The notes under the pieces: generated by a model
The model's database searches: none
Told to the model about the DNA's origin: nothing
The model's input: only the letters and a program-made list of their open reading frames with translations
Program-made: the position numbers and the translations under genes
Shown: positions 56,886-64,000 of the stretch, one piece after another
How the letters are laid out: each line of letters starts with the position of its first letter
How positions within the stretch are numbered: position 1 is the stretch's first letter
Source of the DNA: Alphaproteobacteria bacterium
GTDB lineage: Bacteria > Pseudomonadota > Alphaproteobacteria > Acetobacterales > Acetobacteraceae
Direction of reading: 5' to 3'
Assembly: GCA_016869715.1 (NCBI GenBank)
Contig: VGDM01000002.1
Location: 118,639 to 182,638 of the forward strand
DNA length: 64,000 nucleotides

Positions 56886-57695
56886 TCAGCCTGGAACGGC
56901 GCCCGCCCGCAGGTCCTTGAGGCGCAACAGCATGGCCAGCATGCGTTCCAACTTGCGATCGAGATGCACCTCGTAGCGGGCCAACCGTTCCAGCTTGTTG
57001 GGGTCGAGCGCTTCGCCAAAGGCCTGGTCGCGGATCAGCGGGCGGTTGGCGAGTTCCTTCTTGCGGGTGCCGAACCAAGGCATCACCGTGCCTTCGAGGA
57101 AGCGGCGCAGGCCGTCCTCATCTGGCGTGGCCGGCTGCTCACCCTCCTCCAGTTCGTCGTGATCGCGGGCCAGCAAGTCTGCCCACCAGTCTCGCGTATC
57201 ACAGCGCAGTGCGGCCAGTGCGGCCCCGTAGCGGTCGTTGCGATGCGAGCCAAGCAGGTCGAGCGCGCGGCGGGTCATGGCCTCGTCCTCGTCCATTTCG
57301 CGGATATCGTCGTCGGTGTCGGACGCCGTGGAGCGGATCGCGTCCATCACCCGCTCGGACTGGTCGGTGGCGTCAAGATGGACCAGCGCTACCTTCACGG
57401 TCTCGCGATAGGAGGCGAGCGTGCCGTCCAGCCCGCGCCGGTGCGCGGCGGCCTCGGCCAGGCGCAGGCGGCGCTTGCGCCACAGGATGCCGGCCAGTTC
57501 CTCGACCAGATGTTCCTCGGTCGGTCCGTGCGGCGCATGCTCGGCCGCGAGTGCTGCGACCAGCGCGTGGTAGTCGACGGCATTCTCCCAGGGCAGGACG
57601 GTGTAGCGCGACAATACGCCGTGGCGCAGCGCGTTGAAGCGGGTGATCTCGGTGCCGCCGGTCTCGGCCGGCAGGTCGGGCTTGGTCTCGGTCAT
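56886..57695 (-). CDS. conserved hypothetical protein of mobile elements
   Basis: A 269-residue, mostly helical acidic protein. It opens MTETKPDLPAETGGTEITRF and has an HGVLSRYTVLPWE segment near residue 26; a conserved-looking core is WRKRRLRLAEAAAHRRGLDG. I recognise the type from mobile elements but no function is known to me. It overlaps the zinc-ribbon gene by ATGA, so it belongs to the replication operon. Confidence 0.75.
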   Translation of the reverse strand: MTETKPDLPAETGGTEITRFNALRHGVLSRYTVLPWENAVDYHALVAALAAEHAPHGPTEEHLVEELAGILWRKRRLRLAEAAAHRRGLDGTLASYRETVKVALVHLDATDQSERVMDAIRSTASDTDDDIREMDEDEAMTRRALDLLGSHRNDRYGAALAALRCDTRDWWADLLARDHDELEEGEQPATPDEDGLRRFLEGTVMPWFGTRKKELANRPLIRDQAFGEALDPNKLERLARYEVHLDRKLERMLAMLLRLKDLRAGAVPG

Positions 57696-58348
57696 CGCCA
57701 GAATCTCCTTCTTCGTTTCGGGTTGTCGATCCGCGCCAGCAGGCGCTCGGCTCGAAGGGCGAAAGCCTCGTCGGCGCGCATCTCGTCTTCGAAGGCGCGT
57801 TTGCGCAGGCGGTCATAGGTCTGCCGCCACATGCCCTTGGGCTTGGGCGGAAAAGGCGAGGCCATCCCGGAATCGCCGCCCAGGCGTTCCTTGATCTTGT
57901 TGGCGCGGCGCAGCATGCGATCCCAAGCACCTTCGCCCTGGCTCGCGTGCGCGAGGCGATAGCAATGGCGGCACAGGAAGTAGCGCCCCGGCCCGTGCAG
58001 CTTGGCCACCCGCCGTCCGCAGGCGACGCCGTTCACCATCCCCGGACAGATGAAATAAGGCCGCGCCCCGCCGAAGCGGCAAGGCACGCGGACGATACGT
58101 ACGGTCTCGGCCACGTCCTCCCATTCGCCGCCGACGACGCGCACGCGGTAGGTGAGATGCAGCCGATCTTCCTCGGCGCGTAGATTGATCGAGGCGACCT
58201 TCTCGCCGTCGCGCGTCCATTGCCAGCCGCCCACCAAGCCGGCACGCAGGCAGCCCGTCTTGTGCAGCCGGTTCACGTCGATCAACCGGCAGGCTTCCAC
58301 CGTGCCGCGTCCCGATCCGCTCGGCCGTCCCGATCCGAAGCTGCCCAT
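57692..58348 (-). CDS. zinc-ribbon protein, hypothetical
   Basis: A 218-residue protein. Gly/Ser/Arg-rich start MGSFGSGRPSGSGRGTVEAC, a beta-rich middle, then a likely zinc site with Cys in FICPGMVNGVACGRRVA and FLCRHCYRLA (about residues 100-130), followed by a basic tail ending IDNPKRRRRFWR. A nucleic-acid role is plausible but not shown. It overlaps genes on both sides. Confidence 0.75.
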   Translation of the reverse strand: MGSFGSGRPSGSGRGTVEACRLIDVNRLHKTGCLRAGLVGGWQWTRDGEKVASINLRAEEDRLHLTYRVRVVGGEWEDVAETVRIVRVPCRFGGARPYFICPGMVNGVACGRRVAKLHGPGRYFLCRHCYRLAHASQGEGAWDRMLRRANKIKERLGGDSGMASPFPPKPKGMWRQTYDRLRKRAFEDEMRADEAFALRAERLLARIDNPKRRRRFWR

Positions 58349-58881
58349 TATGCGCTTCCGTTTTTTCCGAAATCGTCTGGGAACTTGGCCGGCGGCACGA
58401 TGCCCATGTCCTTGAGCGCCTCGGCCGCGTCGGCCTTTTGGCCCGCGTACCAATCGGGCCAGCAGCGCGAATGCAGCCACACATGGCCGGTCGGCTCGAT
58501 ACCATGGGGCACCAGCACGTCATGGGCGTGATCGCCGCCACCGCAGGCGAGGCATTGCCCCGGCGGCGAGCGCTCGAAGGTGCGGTTAAGCCATTCGACG
58601 AGGCAGCATTCGAAGGCGCGCGCCTCGGCTTCCCGGCGCGGCAGGCCGCCATCAAACTCCGCGATACCAGCGCGCTCATCGAAATAGACCTGCCAGTCCT
58701 CGGCCGACCATCCGTCTCGTCCTGGCCGTAGCAGGGCGACGATTTCCGGCTTGTAACGGACCAACCGCTGCAGCAGGTCGGCCGGTGGCGGCGCCTGGGC
58801 ATGCAGGGCAAGGTCGTCGCCCTCTACGCGCAGGTCGATGCCAGCTGATCGTGCCTCGCGAAGGATTTCGGCGGCGCTCAT
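58348..58881 (-). CDS. hypothetical protein with a TubC-docking-like N-terminus
   Basis: A 177-residue protein from ATG 58881. The first 50 residues (MSAAEILREARSAGIDLRVE to RLVRYKPEIVALLR) resemble the small TubC docking fold often seen in phage and element proteins. Cysteines in GQCLACGGGDHAH and HSRCWPDW could hold zinc. It overlaps the primase-helicase stop by four bases and likely acts with it. Confidence 0.7.
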   Translation of the reverse strand: MSAAEILREARSAGIDLRVEGDDLALHAQAPPPADLLQRLVRYKPEIVALLRPGRDGWSAEDWQVYFDERAGIAEFDGGLPRREAEARAFECCLVEWLNRTFERSPPGQCLACGGGDHAHDVLVPHGIEPTGHVWLHSRCWPDWYAGQKADAAEALKDMGIVPPAKFPDDFGKNGSA

Positions 58882-61475
58882 ATCCGACCACTCCAACCCG
58901 TGACAGTTTCCCCAGTTGAGGGGTTCGAAGGGGGCGAAGGCGTTAAAGGCGGTGTCTTGACCGCTACCACCCTCCAAGCCGTCCGTCCGTCCGCCTCTGC
59001 CTGCTGGAATTCAAAGCCACCGATGATCCGATTGGCATTTTTCTTCAGGATCCAGCCAAGTTTTGAGCGATTGATCTCGCCGCGTTCCTCAACCGGGAAT
59101 TCGCGGATCGCATCGAGCAGATTGCTACACCCTGAAAGGGCGGCCTCCACCGCCTTGCGCACCGTGGTTGGGGCGCTCCCGAATATGATATTCCATTCGG
59201 TCATCAACCCACCGAGCGCATCGCCGTCGGGATCTTGGCGAACCTGTTCCAGCAGTGCTGACGCTGGGTCGGGGTGACCAAGCCAAATTAGTGGATACCG
59301 GCAATAGTCTGACCATGCGCCACCGAACGTGACGATACTGTCCACAGCAGCACGAGGCGAACCAGCCCTCCGCCATGCTTGAATGATCGTCAGTACAGCG
59401 GCCACGTAAGCGCCGCGCCTCTGACGCACTTTATCGACCGGAAAACTTTTGTAAGCGATCGTTGCCGGTGTCGCGCAGCGTGGGTCGACATGGATCGTCA
59501 GCACGCGGCGCAGCAGATCGCGGATTGGGCCGACGTTGTTGCCAGAGCCTAAAAATAGAGTGCGGGTGCTGACTGTCGCGGTCTTGCTTACACCTAAAAT
59601 ACGGTCCGTGATGTGCTCTGCCGTCAACATCCGCTTGATGGTGCCGTGCGGTATCCAGTCGGTGTCCATATCATCAAATTCGATGACCGCAGGACTGGTG
59701 AGCAGCAGGGACAGAATGACCTTTGTGGCTTCCTCCGAAGTTGTTGGATAGCTTACCTTGGCATTCCCGCCCGGACCCGCAAAGGCGCCAATCAGTTCGC
59801 ATAGATAAGTCTTGCCGCTTCCAAATACTGGCGCTCGGACGTGAAATGCTGGCGCATAAGCCAGCGTAGGGCGCACGACCGCGGTAAAGATTGCAGCAAG
59901 AGCAGCTGCCTTATCGGTTGCGGCCACGAAGTGGAATTCCGTGAGTAGCTCTTCAAGCAAAGCCAATGCCGACTGAGCCGCTTCGAGCGACGGTTCAGGG
60001 AATACAAACTGCCGCGCATCAAAAACCCCGAAGCGCTGTGCCGTCTTGTCGTAGCCCGGGCTCGTGATGAGTTCGCCATCCGACTCCCGGAAGTATGGTT
60101 GACGAGCGACGCCAGCTAATGGCGGTAAGTAGCGAAAGTTTTGTGCGTCAAACAAGATTCCGGCATGTCGCGCCGGCGGATCACAGCGCACCCAGTCTTC
60201 CGCACGCGCGTCGTATTTCTCCCATGTTGCCGCGACTGATAGCTCGCGCGTCAGCGCTGGGGCGCTGGTCGGCACAATTGACGGATCACCGCTGGCTGGG
60301 TCGGTCGAAACGGAAACAATCAAACCGCCTGCCTGATAATGCCGCCCTCGGTTTGCCAATTCCTTTTCCGCCGCATCCACGACGCGGTGAAGGTCACCGG
60401 CTATCACCCGGATGAGCGGTTTGTGCCGCGCTTCTGCATTTCGAATGCCGAGGAATTCAAGCAGTGCCCGAATGTGGTATTTGTCGCGATGAGAGTGCTG
60501 GCAGCAAAAGCCGCCCACAGGATACAGCTCGTCGGGCTCAAAATACGCCGCTCCTGTATCCAGTTCGTCGGTGTGCTCATGCACCCAGGGACAGGTCATG
60601 TCGTGCTTCCCAGACCCTAGCGGCGTCTTGTACAGACCCCGCGCTTTGAGAGCGGCAACGACCGGGTTCTGCGCCGCCTTAGGCGTCAGAACATCGTCGT
60701 CATAGTTTTCAACGACGTGCGATACGCTGCCATCTGAAGTCGATGGTTTCAGGGTTTTCTTTGGCCTGCCTGCCGGAGCCAGTTCCAACTGGAGGCGATC
60801 TACGATCTCCTGTGGCGTGAGACGGTTGTCGGGTCTCCATTCGCGCAGACGGCACTGAAAAGGCGCGCCATGTTCGCCGGCATACTTCGGCTTTCCGTTG
60901 ATGGCTACCGGCAACCGCGCCCAGCGGCTCAATGGTCCTGTCGCGCCCGCATCGCATAGGCCCGCATCAATCAAAGCATTGAGCAAGCGCACGGCTACAG
61001 CGCCGTCTGTGATCGGCTCAGCAAAGATGATCCCACCTTGATAATTTCCGGGGCTTGTCTCGATCAACCATGACAATTCAAATTTGTTCAGGCGATCTAA
61101 TGGAACCTTAGTCCCCAGATCATCCAGCATCAGGAAATGGCAGGCAGCAAATTGGGCTTTGCGCGCCTTAAACGATCCATCATCTCCGGGATAGAAGCTC
61201 GAACAGCCGAGGTAGTTATTGGTTTCAGTGGAAAGACTATGAGCAACCAGATCGGCGCGATTGGCTGGCCAACCGCCCAGGCTGGGATCGCCGCTTTTTG
61301 AGGAGACGGCGACAAAGGCTCCTTCGGGCAAGCGGCGAAAAACCGCAGTGATGAATTCTGTGTTTGTGATCTCAAAAGCACCGCCTTCGCCGCCTTTACC
61401 GGCTTCCATAGTTTCAGTTGGAAAAACAGTCCGCGCGTGGTGCGGTATTACCGCCTCAATCTTCTCAACGGTCAT
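58878..61475 (-). CDS. primase-helicase-like replication protein
   Basis: An 865-residue protein. The N-terminal part resembles an archaeo-eukaryotic-type primase of RepB-primase kind, with FLMLDDLGTKVPL (metal Asp pair, about residue 117) and SPGNYQGGIIFAE. A Cys/His-rich segment follows (MTCPWVHEHTDE, GGFCCQHSHRDK, about 300-325). The C-terminal part is a P-loop ATPase: Walker A VFGSGKTYLC (about 553), Walker B-like VIEFDDMDTDW (about 602), and LFLGSGNN. ATG 61475 has GGGGAGG upstream. It could start replication of the excised element. Confidence 0.78.
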   Translation of the reverse strand: MTVEKIEAVIPHHARTVFPTETMEAGKGGEGGAFEITNTEFITAVFRRLPEGAFVAVSSKSGDPSLGGWPANRADLVAHSLSTETNNYLGCSSFYPGDDGSFKARKAQFAACHFLMLDDLGTKVPLDRLNKFELSWLIETSPGNYQGGIIFAEPITDGAVAVRLLNALIDAGLCDAGATGPLSRWARLPVAINGKPKYAGEHGAPFQCRLREWRPDNRLTPQEIVDRLQLELAPAGRPKKTLKPSTSDGSVSHVVENYDDDVLTPKAAQNPVVAALKARGLYKTPLGSGKHDMTCPWVHEHTDELDTGAAYFEPDELYPVGGFCCQHSHRDKYHIRALLEFLGIRNAEARHKPLIRVIAGDLHRVVDAAEKELANRGRHYQAGGLIVSVSTDPASGDPSIVPTSAPALTRELSVAATWEKYDARAEDWVRCDPPARHAGILFDAQNFRYLPPLAGVARQPYFRESDGELITSPGYDKTAQRFGVFDARQFVFPEPSLEAAQSALALLEELLTEFHFVAATDKAAALAAIFTAVVRPTLAYAPAFHVRAPVFGSGKTYLCELIGAFAGPGGNAKVSYPTTSEEATKVILSLLLTSPAVIEFDDMDTDWIPHGTIKRMLTAEHITDRILGVSKTATVSTRTLFLGSGNNVGPIRDLLRRVLTIHVDPRCATPATIAYKSFPVDKVRQRRGAYVAAVLTIIQAWRRAGSPRAAVDSIVTFGGAWSDYCRYPLIWLGHPDPASALLEQVRQDPDGDALGGLMTEWNIIFGSAPTTVRKAVEAALSGCSNLLDAIREFPVEERGEINRSKLGWILKKNANRIIGGFEFQQAEADGRTAWRVVAVKTPPLTPSPPSNPSTGETVTGWSGRI

Positions 61476-61719
61476 GGCGCGCCTCCCCATTCATGGAGGC
61501 ATCCGGCGTGGCGGTATCGTTCGCTGGAGGCCGCACTTCTGCCCGCGACCATTCGGCCAGTACCGAGAAAAAGCCGGCCATGTTCTCCGCGATCTGCCGC
61601 GCATCCTCACGGATGAGAGCGCGGCCGAGGCGTGGCTGCCAGACCTCCCGGGTGCGCCAGATCAGGTCGTCCTTATGATTGTCGTTTGCGATGTCCGGAC
61701 TCTTCATCGAAGAGCTCAC
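61465..61719 (-). CDS. small hypothetical protein
   Basis: An 84-residue protein (GTG 61719) or 80 residues (ATG 61707, MKSPDIANDNHKDDLIWRTR). The conserved-looking core is GRALIREDARQIAENMAGFF. It overlaps the primase-helicase start by 11 bases. No known domain recognised. Between 61720 and 61840 no gene is seen. Confidence 0.6.
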   Translation of the reverse strand: MSSSMKSPDIANDNHKDDLIWRTREVWQPRLGRALIREDARQIAENMAGFFSVLAEWSRAEVRPPANDTATPDASMNGEARHDR

Positions 61720-61840
61720 GGGCGGTTGCCCCGCTCCGTGCTCCTGGCCTCCGGTCTCGGAATCCCACCGATGACGCTGGACCTACGTGATTTGCATTTC
61801 AGGCGTCCCCGTCGCAGGGATCGCCGCTATCGGCGCCGCG

Positions 61841-62059
61841 TCAGCGTGGCAGCTCGTCCTCTGGGATGTTGAACTTGTGAGACTTGCCCGCGCGTACGAT
61901 GAGCTGGCGCTTGCCGCCGTTGGTCATCTCGCAGGTCATCGAACAGTCAAAAAAGCCGTGGCGCAGCCCGTCTGTCACGATCTTCTCGATGTGGCGCAGC
62001 GCGTCGTTGAACTGGCTGCGGTGCCCGGTGACGGGCGCGGGTGTCGGGGCATCACGCAT
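61841..62059 (-). CDS. small hypothetical protein
   Basis: A 72-residue protein starting MRDAPTPAPVTGHRSQFNDA. The core FFDCSMTCEMTNGGKRQLIV looks like a beta hairpin; short proteins of this kind accompany DUF5659 genes in similar elements. It overlaps the preceding DUF5659 gene by eight bases. Function unknown. Confidence 0.6.
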   Translation of the reverse strand: MRDAPTPAPVTGHRSQFNDALRHIEKIVTDGLRHGFFDCSMTCEMTNGGKRQLIVRAGKSHKFNIPEDELPR

Positions 62060-62318
62060 TGTGCAACAGCGCCTTCATGTCCTTGATGGTGGCGGAGAAG
62101 GCCAGCGGTGGGACCATTGCGCCCTGGCTATAGAATGCCAGCACGTCATCGCGGCGGGTCGGACGATCGCGGAAGACGAAGACCTTGTGCCGGCCTTCGG
62201 CGCGCAGATTAACGAGGTCGTACCCCGTGCAGCGCAGGAAGCAGGCGAGATAGAAATCGCGGGTTTCGAACGCGCGCTCCTCGCCCGCAATGTTGTTATT
62301 CGCCTGTCCAGTTAACAC
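62052..62318 (-). CDS. DUF5659-like small protein
   Basis: An 88-residue protein from GTG 62318, with GAGGAG about eight bases upstream. The core FETRDFYLACFLRCTGYDLV then KVFVFRDRPTRRDD fits the DUF5659 family, which is common in phages and integrated elements but has no assigned job. It is co-directional with the ImmA gene 25 bp upstream. Confidence 0.7.
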   Translation of the reverse strand: MLTGQANNNIAGEERAFETRDFYLACFLRCTGYDLVNLRAEGRHKVFVFRDRPTRRDDVLAFYSQGAMVPPLAFSATIKDMKALLHNA

Positions 62319-62343
62319 TTTACGTTCTCCTCAAAAAAAGGGA

Positions 62344-63117
62344 TCAAGCGCCGCCGGTAATGATGCGCTGGTGTGGGACCGTGCGATGGAGCAAGCCGAG
62401 CTTTTCTAGACGGATGCGCATTGCGATCGGCGATACGAGGAATTGCTCGGCGAGCGGTCGGGCGACCCTATCGAGCACGTTGTCGTCGGTTTCCGAACAA
62501 TCGAAATTGCCGATGCGGCATTCGATGCGCGGCAACTCGACGAAGGGATGGTCAACTGGAACGGCAGGCGCGATGACGCGCGGCCTCCGGTCCGGGAACA
62601 TCTCGTCCCATGAGGCCATGACAACTTTGCGGGGCATGAGCAGGGAGGAGGCGTAGAAATCCGCCTGCCATTCAACCGGTTCCTTAGCTTGGCTCGACCG
62701 GCACACCACTGAAGCCGGTGCAGGTTCATTGAAGAACGATGCCTGCGCGGGGTCTTTAGCGAAAAAAGGACGATGTAGCCACCAATGCCCGACCTCATGC
62801 GCGAGCGTGAACCGATAGCGTCCCTCCTTGTTGGGGTTTTCTACCGGATCAAGACTCTCGTCGATCACGATACGGCGCTCGTTGAAGTATATCGCGCCAA
62901 GAATATCCGGCTCGAAACCGAGGCCAGAGCGCGGCACACCAGAGAGACGGTGCATGTCGTCGAACTCAATGCCAATTTTCAGATACTTCTCGACGATGTC
63001 TTCGATCGGGACAGCGCGAAGGATCGTCACGCCGCGCGCCCGCTCGTAGTCGGCCAGCAGCGCCGCAGCGTCGCGTTCGATTTGCTCCTCGTGAAGGTAA
63101 GGAACTCGCTTAGCCAT
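62344..63117 (-). CDS. ImmA/IrrE-family metallo-endopeptidase
   Basis: A 257-residue zinc peptidase-like protein. HEVGHWWLH (zinc HExxH, about residue 105) and a downstream Glu in EWQADFYASSLLMP are both present. ImmA proteins cut the partner XRE repressor when the element is induced by DNA damage. The gene lies 50 bp after the XRE gene on the same strand, the standard pairing. Confidence 0.92.
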   Translation of the reverse strand: MAKRVPYLHEEQIERDAAALLADYERARGVTILRAVPIEDIVEKYLKIGIEFDDMHRLSGVPRSGLGFEPDILGAIYFNERRIVIDESLDPVENPNKEGRYRFTLAHEVGHWWLHRPFFAKDPAQASFFNEPAPASVVCRSSQAKEPVEWQADFYASSLLMPRKVVMASWDEMFPDRRPRVIAPAVPVDHPFVELPRIECRIGNFDCSETDDNVLDRVARPLAEQFLVSPIAMRIRLEKLGLLHRTVPHQRIITGGA

Positions 63118-63167
63118 CGGATCGTCAGCCTTTCATCTGCATCGTTAAAGCCCGGGTCGGTGGGCCG

Positions 63168-63521
63168 TCACTCGTCCTTTGCCTTTTGCGCCTGCCGCGT
63201 CAGGCGGGCGATATCGTCAGTGGTCAGGCCGTTGGCGGTGCGCAGGAGCGACGCCAACTCGACCGGCTGGCGCTTGATGATGTCGGTGATGTCGGTCGAG
63301 ACGCGCCCGGCACGTGCCAGAAGGTCATCGGCGTCGCAGCCGATGATCCCGGCGATAGACCGGACCTTGTCCTCGGCGGGCGGCGGGAACTCGTCCCGCT
63401 CGACCTTCGACAGATAGGTCGGGCTCACACCGATAATCTTGGCCATCTCGCGCAATCCGATCTCCTTGCTCTCGCGTTCGCGGCGAATGAACGCCCCGAA
63501 CTTTTCCCTCACACCGTTCAT
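63168..63521 (-). CDS. XRE-family repressor
   Basis: A 117-residue regulator. Helix-turn-helix in LREMAKIIGVSPTYLSKVER (about residues 23-42), preceded by MNGVREKFGAFIRRERE, and a C-terminal helical tail that could hold the ImmA cleavage site. Probably the master repressor of the element. Upstream, GTTTAG (63543) and inverted CTAAAC (63591) are candidate half-sites. Confidence 0.92.
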   Translation of the reverse strand: MNGVREKFGAFIRRERESKEIGLREMAKIIGVSPTYLSKVERDEFPPPAEDKVRSIAGIIGCDADDLLARAGRVSTDITDIIKRQPVELASLLRTANGLTTDDIARLTRQAQKAKDE

Positions 63522-63611
63522 CTTCCGCCTCTCCCGTCGTGTGTTTAGGTCTCACTTTACAGCCGATTCGCGCCAAACGTCAAGCGTCCGCTAAACAATA
63601 ATCAAAAGCTG

Positions 63612-63788
63612 TCAGGCCGCCAGTCTCAGGTCACGCATCTGCTGCAAGACGAGGCGGAACTCAAGGCTTGGCGCGAGGCACATGGTCCGATACGACCGCT
63701 CTAAGTTGAACAATTCTAAATCAGATCTTGCGATGTGTTGCCACTCTACACGCTTGGGTAGCTTACTCAGCAGAACCTGATTGTACAA
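63612..63788 (-). pseudogene. short hypothetical frame, probably a gene remnant
   Basis: From TTG 63788 a 58-codon frame reads MYNQVLLSKLPKRVEWQHIA then DLELFNLERSYRTMCLA to a TGA at 63614. Just upstream in the same frame, past a TAG at 63800, protein-like sequence continues (TKANVDDHRYRRIACALVQ). The pattern suggests an older longer gene with an internal stop, but the family is not recognised. Confidence 0.35.
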
Positions 63789-63949
63789 ATTATCCGCCTA
63801 CTGGACCAATGCGCAGGCAATCCGCCGGTAACGGTGGTCGTCTACATTAGCTTTCGTTGTGCCAGAAGTATTCTATTGGGTGCTTCTGATTGGTGCTTTT
63901 ATTTAATACGATTACTCGAAGGCGGAAAACCTAGATCAGGGAGTTCTTC

Positions 63950-64000
63950 ATGTTGGGCTTTACCTTTTTGGAGTACACGGTAATCGAACTTATCCTAAGA
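63950..64000 (+). CDS. possible start of a gene running off the right edge
   Basis: AGGGAG lies six bases before ATG 63950, and 17 codons (MLGFTFLEYTVIELILR) are open to the end. The upstream 63801-63949 is AT-richer than the rest of the window and shows no gene. Too short to identify. Confidence 0.3.
   Translation, partial: MLGFTFLEYTVIELILR

Overview
The window looks like the chromosome of a GC-rich alphaproteobacterium, most likely an Acetobacteraceae (Roseomonas-like) member. The argument rests on three things: the core order iscA/erpA-type – xthA – dgt – argS – SPOR – nagZ seen in alphaproteobacteria; several Bug/TctC-type periplasmic solute receptors of the kind expanded in that family; and a BciB-type (FrhB family) reductase known from bacteriochlorophyll makers. 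This is inference from gene content, not a phylogeny.

Layout. 1-9.4 kb: an N,N-dimethylformamidase-like enzyme running off the left edge, a class II aldolase, ispE, a TPR lipoprotein, tRNA-Gln(UUG) and five Bug receptor loci, of which only two are intact. 9.2-11.1 kb: mobile debris (a short IS fragment, a tyrosine integrase, the 3' part of a tRNA-Lys, and one copy of a ~105-bp palindromic repeat). 11.2-13 kb: a small lipoprotein and an L,D-transpeptidase. 13-22.8 kb: a divergent inositol locus, iolDE to the left and iolG – SDR – inositol-monophosphatase-like – three-gene ABC importer to the right, tightly overlapped. 22.9-28.7 kb: a decay zone with broken motA, motB, lytic transglycosylase and TetR genes between intact genes.

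28.6-47.5 kb is mostly housekeeping: xthA, an IscA/ErpA-like protein, dgt, argS, SPOR, nagZ, an aldo/keto reductase, a long-chain acyl-CoA synthetase, pepF, an ABC1 kinase, a split chromate transporter with a bciB-like gene, guaB, rlmE and ppx. A small fold-back IS3 remnant flanked by two gene stumps sits at 36.2-36.75 kb.

47.6 kb to at least 63.5 kb is an integrated element next to tRNA-Gln(CUG). Every well-supported gene on it lies on the minus strand. A large serine recombinase has a 3' end lying inside the tRNA gene in antisense. Then come an RNase-H-fold-like protein and a 1612-residue DUF4011/SF1 helicase/Vsr-like nuclease/DUF3320 protein (the Hhe anti-phage architecture), a membrane-tailed unknown, a FitAB-type toxin-antitoxin pair, and a replication/control module (primase-helicase, zinc-ribbon protein, small proteins, ImmA/IrrE protease, XRE repressor). 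The right attachment site is not visible, so the element probably continues past the window.

Three points stand out. The inositol locus reads like an import-and-use route for a phosphorylated inositol. The tRNA-borne element carries a defence protein with possible partner genes. The number of broken genes around 2-9 kb and 23-28 kb suggests recent loss of motility and of some uptake functions. No rRNA genes or CRISPR arrays were seen.
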